Below are positions 25,046 through 33,271 of a stretch of 56,976 nucleotides of DNA, in pieces. This DNA is from Kiritimatiellia bacterium (lineage in GTDB: Bacteria; Verrucomicrobiota; Kiritimatiellia; RFP12; UBA1067), in the NCBI GenBank assembly GCA_017405115.1, contig JAFRBA010000070.1, positions 1 to 56,976 on the forward strand, read 5' to 3'. The position numbers and the translations under genes were made by a program. Numbering within the stretch: the first letter of the stretch is position 1; every line of letters starts with the position of its first letter. Under the pieces are notes generated by a model that was not told where the DNA came from, ran no database searches, and saw nothing but the letters and a program-made list of their open reading frames with translations.

Positions 25046-26470
25046 ATGGCACTTGGAAGCACGATAGCGGGTGCGTGGTACCCGGGAACGGAACGCGAGA
25101 TTCGGGCTCTTGCCGAAAGGTGGGAGGCCTCGTACGGCAGTGCGGATGGGGGCGAGGCTCCGAACGTCCTCCTGCTTCCGCATGCGGGCTGGGCCTATTC
25201 CGGCGAGACGGCGTGGACTGCAGTCCGCGCCGTGCGCGGCGCGAAGTTCCGCCGCGTTGTCGTCCTTGCGCCGAGCCACCGCGCGTGGATCGAGAACCGC
25301 CTGGTCGCGCCGGAGTCGGACGCCGTCTCCACGCCGCTCGGCGAGATCAAGGTCGACCGCGACTGGCTAGACCGCCTCGCGCTCGTCGCGCCAGTCGCGC
25401 GCAACGACGGCGTGCACGCCGCCGAGCATTCCGCGCAGATCGAGTATCCGCTTCTCCAGCTTGCGCTCGGGGGCGGCTTCACCGTCGTGCCGCTTGTGAT
25501 GGGGTCCTTCGGGCACGACCAGATGGCCATGTGCGCCCGTGCGCTGGCGCGGCTCGTGGACGCGGAGACTTTGCTTGTCATCTCGTCTGACTTCACGCAC
25601 TACGGCGACGACTTTTCCTACACGCCCTTCGGCAACGGCGGCGGAGAGGACGTCCGCCGGAAGGTCGCCGCTTCGGACGCCGAGGCGTTCGTCCTCATCG
25701 AAAAGGGCGACGCGGACGCCTTCGCCGCGTTCATAAAGCGCACGGGCGCGACGATTTGCGGGCATGTGCCGATAGAGCTCGCGCTCCGTGCATTCCCGTC
25801 CGGCACGTCGTTCGTCCGCCTGAAGTACGCGACTTCGAGCGACGGCGATGGCGACTATTCGCGCTTCGTCTGCTATGTCGCCGCGACGGGGCGTGTGCGA
25901 GTCGACGGAGCCCCCGCCTCGGTTCTTTCCGCCGCCGACAGGGCGTACCTACTGCGCGTCGCACGCTCGTCGCTCGAGCGGGCCGTGAAGGGCGGACCGC
26001 GCCGCGGCGAATCCGCGGCCGACGCGCCGGAGGCGACGCGCGCGAAGATGGGCGCGTTCGTGACCCTCAACGACAAGGCGACAGGCGCGCTGCGCGGCTG
26101 CATCGGCGAGATCCTGCCGATGCGTCCGCTCGTCGAGGCCGTGGCCGCGCGTGCGGTGGACGCGGCGATTGGGGATCCGCGTTTTCCGCCTGTCACGGAA
26201 CGCGAGCTCGGCGGGATACGTGTGGAGGTCTCGGCGCTCACCCCGCCGAGGCGCGTCGCGTCGTGGCGCGACATCGTACTGGGGCGGGACGGCATGACGC
26301 TTGAGAAGGACGGGCGTTTCGCCGTGTTCCTTCCGCAGGTCGCGCCAGAGCAGGGCTGGGACTTGCCGACGACGCTTTCGTATCTCTCGCAGAAGGCGGG
26401 GCTCCCCGCAGATGCGTGGCGCGACGGTGCGGCTTTCGAGACGTTCCAGGCAGAGGTCTTCCATGAGTGA
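25046..26470 (+). CDS. AmmeMemoRadiSam system fusion protein: Memo (B) + AMMECR1 (A)
   Basis: The 474-residue protein joins a Memo-like domain (residues ~1-285; AGAWYPGTEREI, LLPHAGWAYSGETAW, APSHRAW, HSAQIEYPLLQLAL, SSDFTHYGDDF) to an AMMECR1 domain (residues ~300-474; GAFVTLNDKATGALRGCIGE and DPRFPPVTEREL). Memo is a non-haem-iron/dioxygenase-fold protein; AMMECR1 is of unknown role. With the radical SAM enzyme immediately downstream (8-nt overlap) this is the AmmeMemoRadiSam trio in two genes. GGAG 8 nt upstream sets the ATG at 25046. Confidence 0.92.
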   Translation: MALGSTIAGAWYPGTEREIRALAERWEASYGSADGGEAPNVLLLPHAGWAYSGETAWTAVRAVRGAKFRRVVVLAPSHRAWIENRLVAPESDAVSTPLGEIKVDRDWLDRLALVAPVARNDGVHAAEHSAQIEYPLLQLALGGGFTVVPLVMGSFGHDQMAMCARALARLVDAETLLVISSDFTHYGDDFSYTPFGNGGGEDVRRKVAASDAEAFVLIEKGDADAFAAFIKRTGATICGHVPIELALRAFPSGTSFVRLKYATSSDGDGDYSRFVCYVAATGRVRVDGAPASVLSAADRAYLLRVARSSLERAVKGGPRRGESAADAPEATRAKMGAFVTLNDKATGALRGCIGEILPMRPLVEAVAARAVDAAIGDPRFPPVTERELGGIRVEVSALTPPRRVASWRDIVLGRDGMTLEKDGRFAVFLPQVAPEQGWDLPTTLSYLSQKAGLPADAWRDGAAFETFQAEVFHE

Positions 26471-27308
26471 GGCGGCGGCGGCCGTCTGCGGGGCGTGTCC
26501 GCGCCATTGCCGGCTTGCGGACGGAGCCCTTGGGTTCTGCCGTGCGCGGAAAGCGGATGGCGGTCGCGTTGTCGCGGCGAACTACGGCAAGGTTTCGTCT
26601 ATTGCGCTCGACCCAATCGAGAAAAAGCCAATCGCGTTCTTCCATCCCGGGAGCAACATCCTCTCGGTCGGATCGTACGGATGCAACCTGCGCTGTCCGT
26701 TTTGCCAGAACGACGGGATATCTCAACATGGAGCGGACGAGGTGCCATGTCGTACGGTCACGCCTGCGGAGCTTGCCGACATCGCGGCGCGGCTCAAGGA
26801 CGGTCAGGGCAACATAGGCCTAGCCTACACTTACAACGAGCCGCTTGTAGGATGGGAATTCGTGCGCGACTGCGCGAGGGAGATTCGCGAAAGGGGGATG
26901 CTCAACGCCCTTGTCTCCAATGGTTGCGCGAGCGAAGAGGTGGTGTCGGAGCTGGCGCCGCTCATCGACGCGGCGAACATCGACCTCAAGGGCCCGTCGC
27001 AGGACTACTACGACTGGGTCGGCGGCGACTTCAAGGCGGTGTGCCGGACGATTGCGATGCTGCACGAGGCAGGGTGCCATGTCGAGGTGACGACGCTCGT
27101 CGTGCCAGGGCGAAACGACTCCGACTCAGGCATTGACGCCGTCGCTGCTTTTATTGCGTCCGTCTCGCCTGAGATTCCGTTGCATGTCACTCGCTTCTTC
27201 CCGCGCTGGCGCATGGCGGATGCGTCGCCTACTCCCGTCGCAACCGTCCGTCGCCTGGCCGACATCGCCCGACGCCGCCTCGGCCGAGTCCTCGTCGGCA
27301 ACTGCTGA
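26463..27308 (+). CDS. AmmeMemoRadiSam system radical SAM enzyme
   Basis: This 281-residue protein has the cluster-binding motif CNLRCPFCQN at ~residue 73, preceded by an N-terminal Cys motif (CGACPRHCRL, FCRARK). NEPLVGWEF and NIDLKGPSQDYY are in the usual places for this branch of pyruvate-formate-lyase-activase-like enzymes. It overlaps the Memo-AMMECR1 gene by 8 nt. The chemistry of the system is not known; a peptide or protein modification has been suggested. Confidence 0.92.
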   Translation: MSEAAAAVCGACPRHCRLADGALGFCRARKADGGRVVAANYGKVSSIALDPIEKKPIAFFHPGSNILSVGSYGCNLRCPFCQNDGISQHGADEVPCRTVTPAELADIAARLKDGQGNIGLAYTYNEPLVGWEFVRDCAREIRERGMLNALVSNGCASEEVVSELAPLIDAANIDLKGPSQDYYDWVGGDFKAVCRTIAMLHEAGCHVEVTTLVVPGRNDSDSGIDAVAAFIASVSPEIPLHVTRFFPRWRMADASPTPVATVRRLADIARRRLGRVLVGNC

Positions 27309-27335
27309 AAAGACATTGAAAGGAGAAGTCAAGCC

Positions 27336-29003
27336 ATGAAGGCAAAGACGATTGGAATCACGCTGGCGCTGCCAGCTGCGTTGGCGTGTCTGCAGCTCGC
27401 CGCAGGCACCTTCGAGGAAATGGTGCCCATGCCGGACGGGACGAAGCTGTACACGTACGGAGTGCGGCCGAAGGACGGGGAAAAGTGCGCGATCGTCATA
27501 CAGCGCAATCCTTATGTCAAGGAGGAATGTGCCGATCTTGCCGGGTTCGAGAAGTCGCAATCCGCGAACCTTGCGCGCGGCTATGCATATCTCATGCAGC
27601 ACTGCCGCGGCTGCGGCATGAGCGAGGGCGACTGGATCCCCTACGAGAGCGAGCGCGCCGACGGCCTTGCCCTGCTCGAATGGGTTCGGAAGCTTCCTTG
27701 GTACAACGGCGAGATATTCCTTGACGGCAGTAGCTACCTTGCAAGCGTCCACTGGGCGTATCTCGATACGAATCCTCCGGATGTGAAGGGGGCGGCGCTG
27801 TCTGTCCAGGAGGTCAACCGCTACAACATCGCCTATCGCAACGGCTTCTTCAAGTGCGGTCTCCACGGCGGATGGTTCGTAAGAGGCTACAAGAAAAAGA
27901 ACCATTCCATTCAACGCAACAAGTCGGCGTCGTTTTCTGATTTCCCGCTTGCCGACTTCTCCATGCGCTATTGGGGGGAGGCGGTGACTTCGTTCGACAA
28001 CAAGATCCTCCACCCGTGCCGCGACGACCCGTTTTGGGCTTCTCGCGAGCCGGGAAGCGGCGCGGACTATCGCAACGCATTCATAAAATCCACGATGCCG
28101 ATACTGCTCCGCACGGGCTTCTACGACATCTACACCGAGGGCATTTGCGACATGTGGAGGGAGACGCCGCGTGAGCGTCTCTCGAACTGCGCATTGCTGA
28201 TAGACGCATACGACCATGGCGGACGGCTGTCAAGCGCCATGAAGGGGACTTTTGGCGAGTTCCCGGGTGGCGCAAGGTCGGACGAGGGCGTGTCGGCCAT
28301 AGACTGGTTTGACTATTGCCGCACGGGGAAGCCGTGCAGTGATGCCTCGCCCGGCAAGGTTCGGTACTATGCGCTGTGGGAGAACAGATGGATCGAGGCT
28401 TCTTCGCTCGAGGACGGGCAAATCCGCAGGGAATTCGCGCTTGGCGACGGTGAAAGGTCTTGGACCTACGATCCAAAGCGCCCGCTGCCGGACTTCCCAG
28501 GCTCCGGCGGGATTTGCTTCGGCGGGATGCGTCCGCAGCCGCCGTCCGACTTCCGCGATGATGTCGTTTCCTTCGTCCTGCCGCCCATGGAGTCTTGGCT
28601 GGACGTGCGCGGGCGCATGCGGGCCAGCCTTCTAGTGAAGAGCGACTGCGAGGACACGTGCATATACGCGCGCGTGAGCGTGAAGAAGCCGGACGGTGTC
28701 TGGTACCTCCTTCGCGACGACATCACGTCGCTTTCCGCGAACGGCGGGGACTACGATCGGGGAAGCTGGCGACGCGTCGAATTGAGGTTTGCCGATCATG
28801 CGTTCAGGCTGGCGAAGGGCGACGTGCTGCGCGTCGACGTCGCAAGTGCCTGTTCGCAATTCGCCCCGCACGGGAACGCCAAGGGCATCCAAAGCAAAGT
28901 CCGCGAGCCCAGGGTCGCACACAACGCCATCGATGCAAAGTCATCACAGCTTGTTCTCTTTGGATGTGCGCAACCTGGCATTGGAGATGGGCGTGACAGG
29001 TAG
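27336..29003 (+). CDS. Secreted CocE/NonD-family hydrolase (X-Pro dipeptidyl-peptidase-like)
   Basis: This 555-residue alpha/beta hydrolase begins with a signal peptide (hydrophobic core ~residues 5-22, AAG cleavage site). The nucleophile lies in FLDGSSYLASVHW (~residue 131), the acid in GFYDIYTEG (~residue 262) and the histidine in DAYDHGG (~residue 291), and the C-terminal jelly-roll domain typical of CocE/PepX follows. It should cleave esters, amides or Pro-containing peptides outside the cytoplasm. AAAGGAG sits 12 nt upstream of the start. Substrate cannot be told from sequence. Confidence 0.86.
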   Translation: MKAKTIGITLALPAALACLQLAAGTFEEMVPMPDGTKLYTYGVRPKDGEKCAIVIQRNPYVKEECADLAGFEKSQSANLARGYAYLMQHCRGCGMSEGDWIPYESERADGLALLEWVRKLPWYNGEIFLDGSSYLASVHWAYLDTNPPDVKGAALSVQEVNRYNIAYRNGFFKCGLHGGWFVRGYKKKNHSIQRNKSASFSDFPLADFSMRYWGEAVTSFDNKILHPCRDDPFWASREPGSGADYRNAFIKSTMPILLRTGFYDIYTEGICDMWRETPRERLSNCALLIDAYDHGGRLSSAMKGTFGEFPGGARSDEGVSAIDWFDYCRTGKPCSDASPGKVRYYALWENRWIEASSLEDGQIRREFALGDGERSWTYDPKRPLPDFPGSGGICFGGMRPQPPSDFRDDVVSFVLPPMESWLDVRGRMRASLLVKSDCEDTCIYARVSVKKPDGVWYLLRDDITSLSANGGDYDRGSWRRVELRFADHAFRLAKGDVLRVDVASACSQFAPHGNAKGIQSKVREPRVAHNAIDAKSSQLVLFGCAQPGIGDGRDR

Positions 29004-29050
29004 AACGCACATAGCCGGAACACGGTGCGGAAGTATTTGTAGTGAATTTC

Positions 29051-29100
29051 TTCTGCCGAGACTGCGGGCGGCGCGACTTTTGCGGCGATCCGGTGAGGCA
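29051..29100 (+). pseudogene. 3' remnant of a 47118-type PLD-like gene
   Basis: These bases encode FCRDCGRRDFCGDPVRQP in one frame, a close copy of the C-terminus of the phospholipase-D-like protein at 47118 (FCRDCGRREHCTDPVV). The rest of the gene is missing. The same order, remnant then sigma-54 element, is seen for the intact gene at 47.7 kb. Confidence 0.65.
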
Positions 29101-29142
29101 GCCTAAAACATGCATGGTCGGCGCTAATGAATTGAGCGGTCG

Positions 29143-29207
29143 GTCAGAATCTGAACGGCGAAAAAGATGCGTTTTCAGCCTGTTTTCTTGTTGGCATGGA
29201 TGTTGCT
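29143..29207 (+). promoter_or_regulatory. Sigma-54 composite promoter 1
   Basis: A palindrome TCAGAATCTGA (29143-29153) is followed by an inverted repeat (GGCGAAAA at 29157-29164 with GTTTTCAGCC at 29171-29180), a 12-nt spacer, and a -24/-12 promoter TGGCATG-N4-TTGCT (GG 29193-29194, GC 29205-29206, 10 nt apart). Transcription should begin near 29217. The same composite occurs three more times in the window. Confidence 0.8.
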
Positions 29208-29243
29208 AAATGGATTGCGAAAGAACGGAACGACAAGAAGAAC

Positions 29244-29408
29244 ATGGATTCGGCTAGTCAAATAAACATGGTAGAGCATATAAGGAAGCGGGTGGGGATG
29301 TACTGGCCGATGGACAATGGCATTCCGGACGCGAGCGTATGGCGAGAAGCCCACCCCGTGGGGAGGGAAACTAAGGTTGAAGAGAAGCTGAACGGAAAGA
29401 CGATATGA
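29244..29408 (+). CDS. Small protein with a GyrB/GHKL-like start
   Basis: The ATG at 29244 is the first usable start after the predicted transcription start near 29217; an earlier ATG at 29196 lies within the promoter itself. The 54-residue product contains MVEHIRKRVGMYWP, which resembles the opening of GyrB/GHKL ATPases ('.IRKRPGMYIG'), but nothing else of the ATPase follows. It overlaps the helicase start by 4 nt. It is either a remnant or a small accessory protein. Confidence 0.45.
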   Translation: MDSASQINMVEHIRKRVGMYWPMDNGIPDASVWREAHPVGRETKVEEKLNGKTI

Positions 29409-31090
29409 TAGACGACAAGGAAAAGATAATACTGAGCGGCGAACAGGGGGCCGCCTTGGGCTTGATGATGTCGGGGGCGAACATGTTCCTGACGGGTGAA
29501 GCGGGAACGGGCAAGTCGACGCTCGTGCGCGAGTTTCTCAGGCGTTGCGACAGGGAATGCGTGGTGCTCGCTCCAACCGGAATCGCCGCGCTGAACGCCG
29601 GCGGAACGACAATCCACAGCCAGATGATGCTCAAGCCGGGGCTTTTGAACCCATTGACGCTGGATCCGCTGACGGACGGCAACCGCTGCCGCGTCCTGCG
29701 AATGGCGAAGACGATTGTCGTCGACGAGGTTTCGATGGTGAGAAGCGATCTCTTCTGCGCGATGGACGCACGGCTGAGGGAGGTCGCGTCCGGAGTCCGC
29801 AAGGAGATGCCGTTCGGCGGCAAGCAGATTGTCCTTGTTGGGGACTTCATGCAGCTTCCGCCTGTTGTGTCGGAAAGCGAAAAGCGCAAGTTCATGGACG
29901 AGCGGCTCGGCGGGGCGTTTGCGTTTGAGACCGACCTCTGGGCTGCCGCGATGTTCAGGACGGTTCTCCTGCAGACGGTTCACCGTCAAAGTGGCGATGC
30001 GCTGTTCAGGAAAGTGCTGAACAACCTGCGGCATGGAAACTTTGCGGCGGCGGCGAAAGTGCTGAACAACCACTGCGTCGGCGAAAAGACTTTCCGTACG
30101 CCGCCCGTCTGCCTCTGCACGACAAACCGCGAGGCGAAGGCGATAAACGACGCCGCGCGGATGTCGGTTAAAGGCGAGTCGCGCCTGTTCAAGGCAAAGG
30201 TGTCCGGCAAGTTCCTTGAGGCGGAGTTTCCCGCCGATGGCGACCTTGAGCTTGTCGTCGGCGCACGTGTAATGGTGCTCTGCAACCAGAGGAGCGAGGG
30301 GACGCTTGAATGCGTCAACGGCGACATGGGGGTTGTCACGGGATTTGGTTCGGAGGACGACTTGGAGGTTTGTGTCCGCCTCGACAACGGCAAGAACGTG
30401 ACGATTGTGCCGCATACGTGGGACAAACATGCGTATGTGCAGGAGATCGAGGCGAAGACGAATGCGCTTGTGATGCGCCAGGTCGTCGTCGGCTCCTTCG
30501 AGCAGATTCCGCTGCGGCTCGCCTACGCGATCACGATCCACAAGTCGCAGGGGCTGAGCATGGACAGCGTCTCCCTGCGGCTGGGGCGCGGTTGCTTCGA
30601 CCACGGGCAGCTCTACACGGCGCTGTCGCGGTGCCGGACGCTGGACGGACTGCAAATTGACCGGAGGCTGCTGCCGGAGGACCTGATCATTGACGAGGCG
30701 GTCGTCAGGTTCCATGCGGAGATGGAAGTGCGGCGCGATGAGACGCAGGGCGGATACTGCTGGTACGAAGAGGCCATGCAGTACTACCTTCGTCGGCTGA
30801 GGACGGGCAATGGGGCCGCATTGCAGGCCGATGTGAAGCAGGTGGAGTTCGACTTCTCTCCGCGTGTCTACGACGACCCCGCCCTGGCGGAGCTCCTGAG
30901 GCTGCATGAGCGTGGCGCGATCAACAAGTACGACGCACCCGTCCTAGGGCCGCTTGTGCGAAGCGTTCTTTCCGGGTCGGGGGTGAAGGAAGAAGAGCTT
31001 GCGACGATAAAGCGGTTGGTCGTTAAGTACGGCAACCTGCCGCAACAACCTCGGCCTCTGCTGGAACGACGTCAAACATCATGTCGTTAG
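29405..31090 (+). CDS. Pif1/RecD-like SF1B DNA helicase
   Basis: The 561-residue helicase has Walker A in FLTGEAGTGKSTLV (~residue 35), APTGIAALNAGG (motif Ia), VVDEVSMV (motif II), LVGDFMQLPPV (motif III), and UvrD_C_2 motifs VI at ITIHKSQGLSMDSV and YTALSRCRTLDGL. It is the main gene behind sigma-54 promoter 1. The last ~20 codons run, in another frame, through a copy of the 3' end of the gene at 35019, so its C-terminus has been altered by recombination. A role in DNA repair or replication restart is likely. Confidence 0.88.
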   Translation: MIDDKEKIILSGEQGAALGLMMSGANMFLTGEAGTGKSTLVREFLRRCDRECVVLAPTGIAALNAGGTTIHSQMMLKPGLLNPLTLDPLTDGNRCRVLRMAKTIVVDEVSMVRSDLFCAMDARLREVASGVRKEMPFGGKQIVLVGDFMQLPPVVSESEKRKFMDERLGGAFAFETDLWAAAMFRTVLLQTVHRQSGDALFRKVLNNLRHGNFAAAAKVLNNHCVGEKTFRTPPVCLCTTNREAKAINDAARMSVKGESRLFKAKVSGKFLEAEFPADGDLELVVGARVMVLCNQRSEGTLECVNGDMGVVTGFGSEDDLEVCVRLDNGKNVTIVPHTWDKHAYVQEIEAKTNALVMRQVVVGSFEQIPLRLAYAITIHKSQGLSMDSVSLRLGRGCFDHGQLYTALSRCRTLDGLQIDRRLLPEDLIIDEAVVRFHAEMEVRRDETQGGYCWYEEAMQYYLRRLRTGNGAALQADVKQVEFDFSPRVYDDPALAELLRLHERGAINKYDAPVLGPLVRSVLSGSGVKEEELATIKRLVVKYGNLPQQPRPLLERRQTSCR

Positions 31091-31103
31091 GCCGAACTTA
31101 TAG
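31042..31103 (+). pseudogene. 3' remnant of a 35019-type gene overlapping the helicase end
   Basis: These 62 nt match 35656-35717 closely and encode, in a frame shifted from the helicase, NNLGLCWNDVKHHVVRPNL followed by a stop; the intact gene ends NNLGLCWNDVKRHVIRPNL. This is a deletion scar that fused the helicase to the tail of a paralogue. Confidence 0.7.
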
Positions 31104-31163
31104 AAGATAACCTGAAATACAGTTATACAGTTATACGGCATTGCGGTTGTACGGCAGTTTTGC

Positions 31164-31169
31164 TACAAT
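31164..31169 (+). promoter_or_regulatory. -10 box TACAAT, leaderless distance
   Basis: It lies 7 nt before the ATG at 31177. Direct repeats of acagttatac at about 31115-31135 just upstream could be an operator, as expected for a ribbon-helix-helix gene. Confidence 0.4.
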
Positions 31170-31176
31170 AACCGTC

Positions 31177-31341
31177 ATGAAAGCGACAATGCAGATTCCA
31201 GATGAAACGTACCGCAACGGCAAAAAGCCGAACCTGTCCTGCTTTGGCGTCGGGCGGCGTTTTGTGCGCAAGAACGCCGACGGACCGCACGACATGGCGT
31301 CGATACGCGAGAGCATAGCCGCGGGGAGAAAGATGGAATGA
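31177..31341 (+). CDS. Possible remnant of a ribbon-helix-helix antitoxin
   Basis: The 54-residue product starts MKATMQIPDETYRNGKK, like the first strand and helix of ParD-type RHH antitoxins, but then continues with an unrelated-looking basic tail ending MASIRESIAAGRKME. It probably joined an antitoxin start to other DNA. It overlaps the next small frame by 4 nt. Confidence 0.4.
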   Translation: MKATMQIPDETYRNGKKPNLSCFGVGRRFVRKNADGPHDMASIRESIAAGRKME

Positions 31342-31490
31342 CACAATTGGAGTCTCCTAATCTCGCCAAGGCAAAGCCTGGGTTTGTTGATAGAATGATC
31401 GTGGGTGAGTATGCCATCGCCGGGAGCGACACGTATTCATGCGAGAAGTCGTTCCGCAGGCTCGACGGGACAGTGGTGATTTCGGAGTGA
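31338..31490 (+). CDS. 50-residue hypothetical protein
   Basis: An ATGA overlap couples this frame to the preceding one. The product (MTQLESPNLAKAKPGFVDRM ... GTVVISE) shows no family I recognise. It may be real but lies in a decayed region, so the call is weak. Confidence 0.3.
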   Translation: MTQLESPNLAKAKPGFVDRMIVGEYAIAGSDTYSCEKSFRRLDGTVVISE

Positions 31491-31516
31491 GCTTGTGCCA
31501 GACGGGGAAAGGCACC

Positions 31517-31642
31517 ATGAATGTAGTAGATGTCAAAAGACTTATTCGCAGAGGTGAGACCGATGAGGTCGAGTTCGGGCACGAGCCCGACCAGACCGTT
31601 CGGACCGTCAAGCTCGACGCCTCGGGAGGAAACTACACATGA
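31517..31642 (+). pseudogene. Remnant like a Schlafen AlbA_2 start
   Basis: The 41-residue frame starts MNVVDVKRLIRRGETDEVEF, similar to the N-terminus of AlbA_2/AAA_4 (Schlafen-like) proteins, in which 'LI..GE....EFK' is typical. The rest of such a protein is absent. I read this as a decayed gene. Confidence 0.35.
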
Positions 31643-31687
31643 CGAGAAGGCGGCGAAGATCGCGCTGAAGGAGGTGGAGTTGTTTTT

Positions 31688-31720
31688 TAACGCAGAGGCG
31701 CAGAGAGGCAGAGAGGGAGG
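31688..31720. repeat. CGCAGAGGCGCAGAG-type dispersed repeat
   Basis: The unit aacgcagaggcgcagag recurs at 46889-46908 inside the macrodomain gene, and related forms lie at 41249-41268 and, inverted, at 42316-42335. Confidence 0.6.
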
Positions 31721-31750
31721 GCGCTCCGCGCACGCCGTTGGCGCGGCGGT

Positions 31751-31801
31751 TTCTGCCGAGACTGCGGGTGGCGTGACTTTTGCAGCGATCCGGTGGCATG
31801 A
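31751..31801 (+). pseudogene. 3' remnant of a 47118-type PLD-like gene
   Basis: It encodes FCRDCGWRDFCSDPVA and a stop, a second truncated copy of the cysteine-rich tail of the PLD-like protein at 47118. It directly precedes the gene at 31819. Confidence 0.65.
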
Positions 31802-31818
31802 GTTTTGAAAGGAGACTA

Positions 31819-33171
31819 ATGAACTATAGATTATCAATGAAACTTGATGGAACGGATTGTTCTCGTGTCGTAACTGTGCCAGAACACTTGGGTTTCGAGG
31901 ATTTTCACGGAGTGGTCAACAAGCTGTTTGGTTTCGACAACTCTCATCCGTGGCAATTCTCCAACAAGGAATGCGTGTTGCATCTTGGCTGCGAGGTTCT
32001 TGTGCATCGCACGTTCGACGAAAAACGCTGGGTTACATGGCCGCATCTCGTGCAACTACGGGATGTCTTCGACAAAGTCGGCAAACGAGTATACTACGAG
32101 TACGATTTTGGCGATGGTTGGCGGGTCACCATCCGTAGGATGTCCAACCCCAAGACAAATGACGTCGCCTGCGAAACGACAACCGGTACTTATGCGCTTG
32201 ACGACATCGGAGGAGCTGTTGGACTGATGTCCTATCGTAGACGGCTTGCTGCGAGCACCCTGAACTTGAAGAGCGATGAAGAGGAGCGGGCTTATGGTTA
32301 CGATGACATGCTTGCATGGTGGGGGTTTGGACAAAAGACGAAGCGTGAGAAGTTCCTCGCAGGTCCAACGCTGGACGAGTTGACGGAAACGCTCCACAAT
32401 TCCATTGGGGAAGGCAGCGATTTCCGCCTGACTGGAAATGAGAGGTACTTTCACCCCGAAAGCCAGCCGATTGACGCAGAATATGGCTGCCTTGAGGAAC
32501 CGTCGTCTAGGCGCGATGAATTGCTTGCTCGCTACGATGCAGCGAAAACTGTGTGGGCAGCGGTTGCAAATGAAAAGATCATGCCGTTGATTACGAAAAG
32601 GAAAGTCAAGGCGGCGGCCACAGCACTTGGGCTTTGTAGCCGCGATGGACGCAAGGTGATTGTGGAGAACCAAGCGGAGCACGACGTGCTTTGCGACTAT
32701 GTGGTGATGCTGCAACGCGAAAACGGCGAGAGGATTGCAGACAGATTCATCCGAAGCGCAGAGAAGAGCGCGGATGAGAAGTTGCGCTTCGTTGGCAAGA
32801 TGCTCTCGACATATTGCTATCGTTGTCTGCGCGTGAAAAACTTCATTTGCGGAGTGGGGCTCGTCGCGACTGATCTGTTCGAGGGGAAAGACTATCTTGT
32901 CGTCAATGTCGCCCTTTCAAAGAATGGCGGAAATATGCCGTACCTCACGCTATTTGGAGGATTTGCGGAAGTCGATGACTTTCTCTTTGGAATGGAGTCC
33001 ATCATTCCATACGATCTGCCGAACGTCGAATCCGTGATAGATGGGAACCTCGCCGACATTGACATGGGAAGGGAAATCGGTAGACAGTTGACGATAGAGC
33101 AACAGGAGCCATTTGCGGCGAAATGCATAAAGGACCTTGTTGAGTCTGGCTATACATTGCGAATCGCATGA
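31819..33171 (+). CDS. Plasmid pRiA4b ORF-3 (IS1096 TnpR-like) domain protein
   Basis: The 450-residue protein opens with a pRiA4b ORF-3-type domain: YRLSMKLDGTDCSRVVTVP, then LFGFDNSHPWQF and YYEYDFGDGWRVTIRRM. The remaining ~270 residues are of no family I know. The domain is common on plasmids and mobile elements, and its role is unclear. AAGGAG upstream fixes the ATG at 31819. Confidence 0.78.
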   Translation: MNYRLSMKLDGTDCSRVVTVPEHLGFEDFHGVVNKLFGFDNSHPWQFSNKECVLHLGCEVLVHRTFDEKRWVTWPHLVQLRDVFDKVGKRVYYEYDFGDGWRVTIRRMSNPKTNDVACETTTGTYALDDIGGAVGLMSYRRRLAASTLNLKSDEEERAYGYDDMLAWWGFGQKTKREKFLAGPTLDELTETLHNSIGEGSDFRLTGNERYFHPESQPIDAEYGCLEEPSSRRDELLARYDAAKTVWAAVANEKIMPLITKRKVKAAATALGLCSRDGRKVIVENQAEHDVLCDYVVMLQRENGERIADRFIRSAEKSADEKLRFVGKMLSTYCYRCLRVKNFICGVGLVATDLFEGKDYLVVNVALSKNGGNMPYLTLFGGFAEVDDFLFGMESIIPYDLPNVESVIDGNLADIDMGREIGRQLTIEQQEPFAAKCIKDLVESGYTLRIA

Positions 33172-33271
33172 CGTCAAGTCAGAACAACTTGCTGCACCGG
33201 GACGCCAATACGGATGAACGAAACAGACTGATTGATGAAATGAAATAGACGGCAACAGGAGGCTATGCATC

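Noticed and set aside
29196..29243. Gene start at 29196
   Set aside because: This ATG lies inside the -24/-12 promoter, upstream of the predicted transcription start near 29217.
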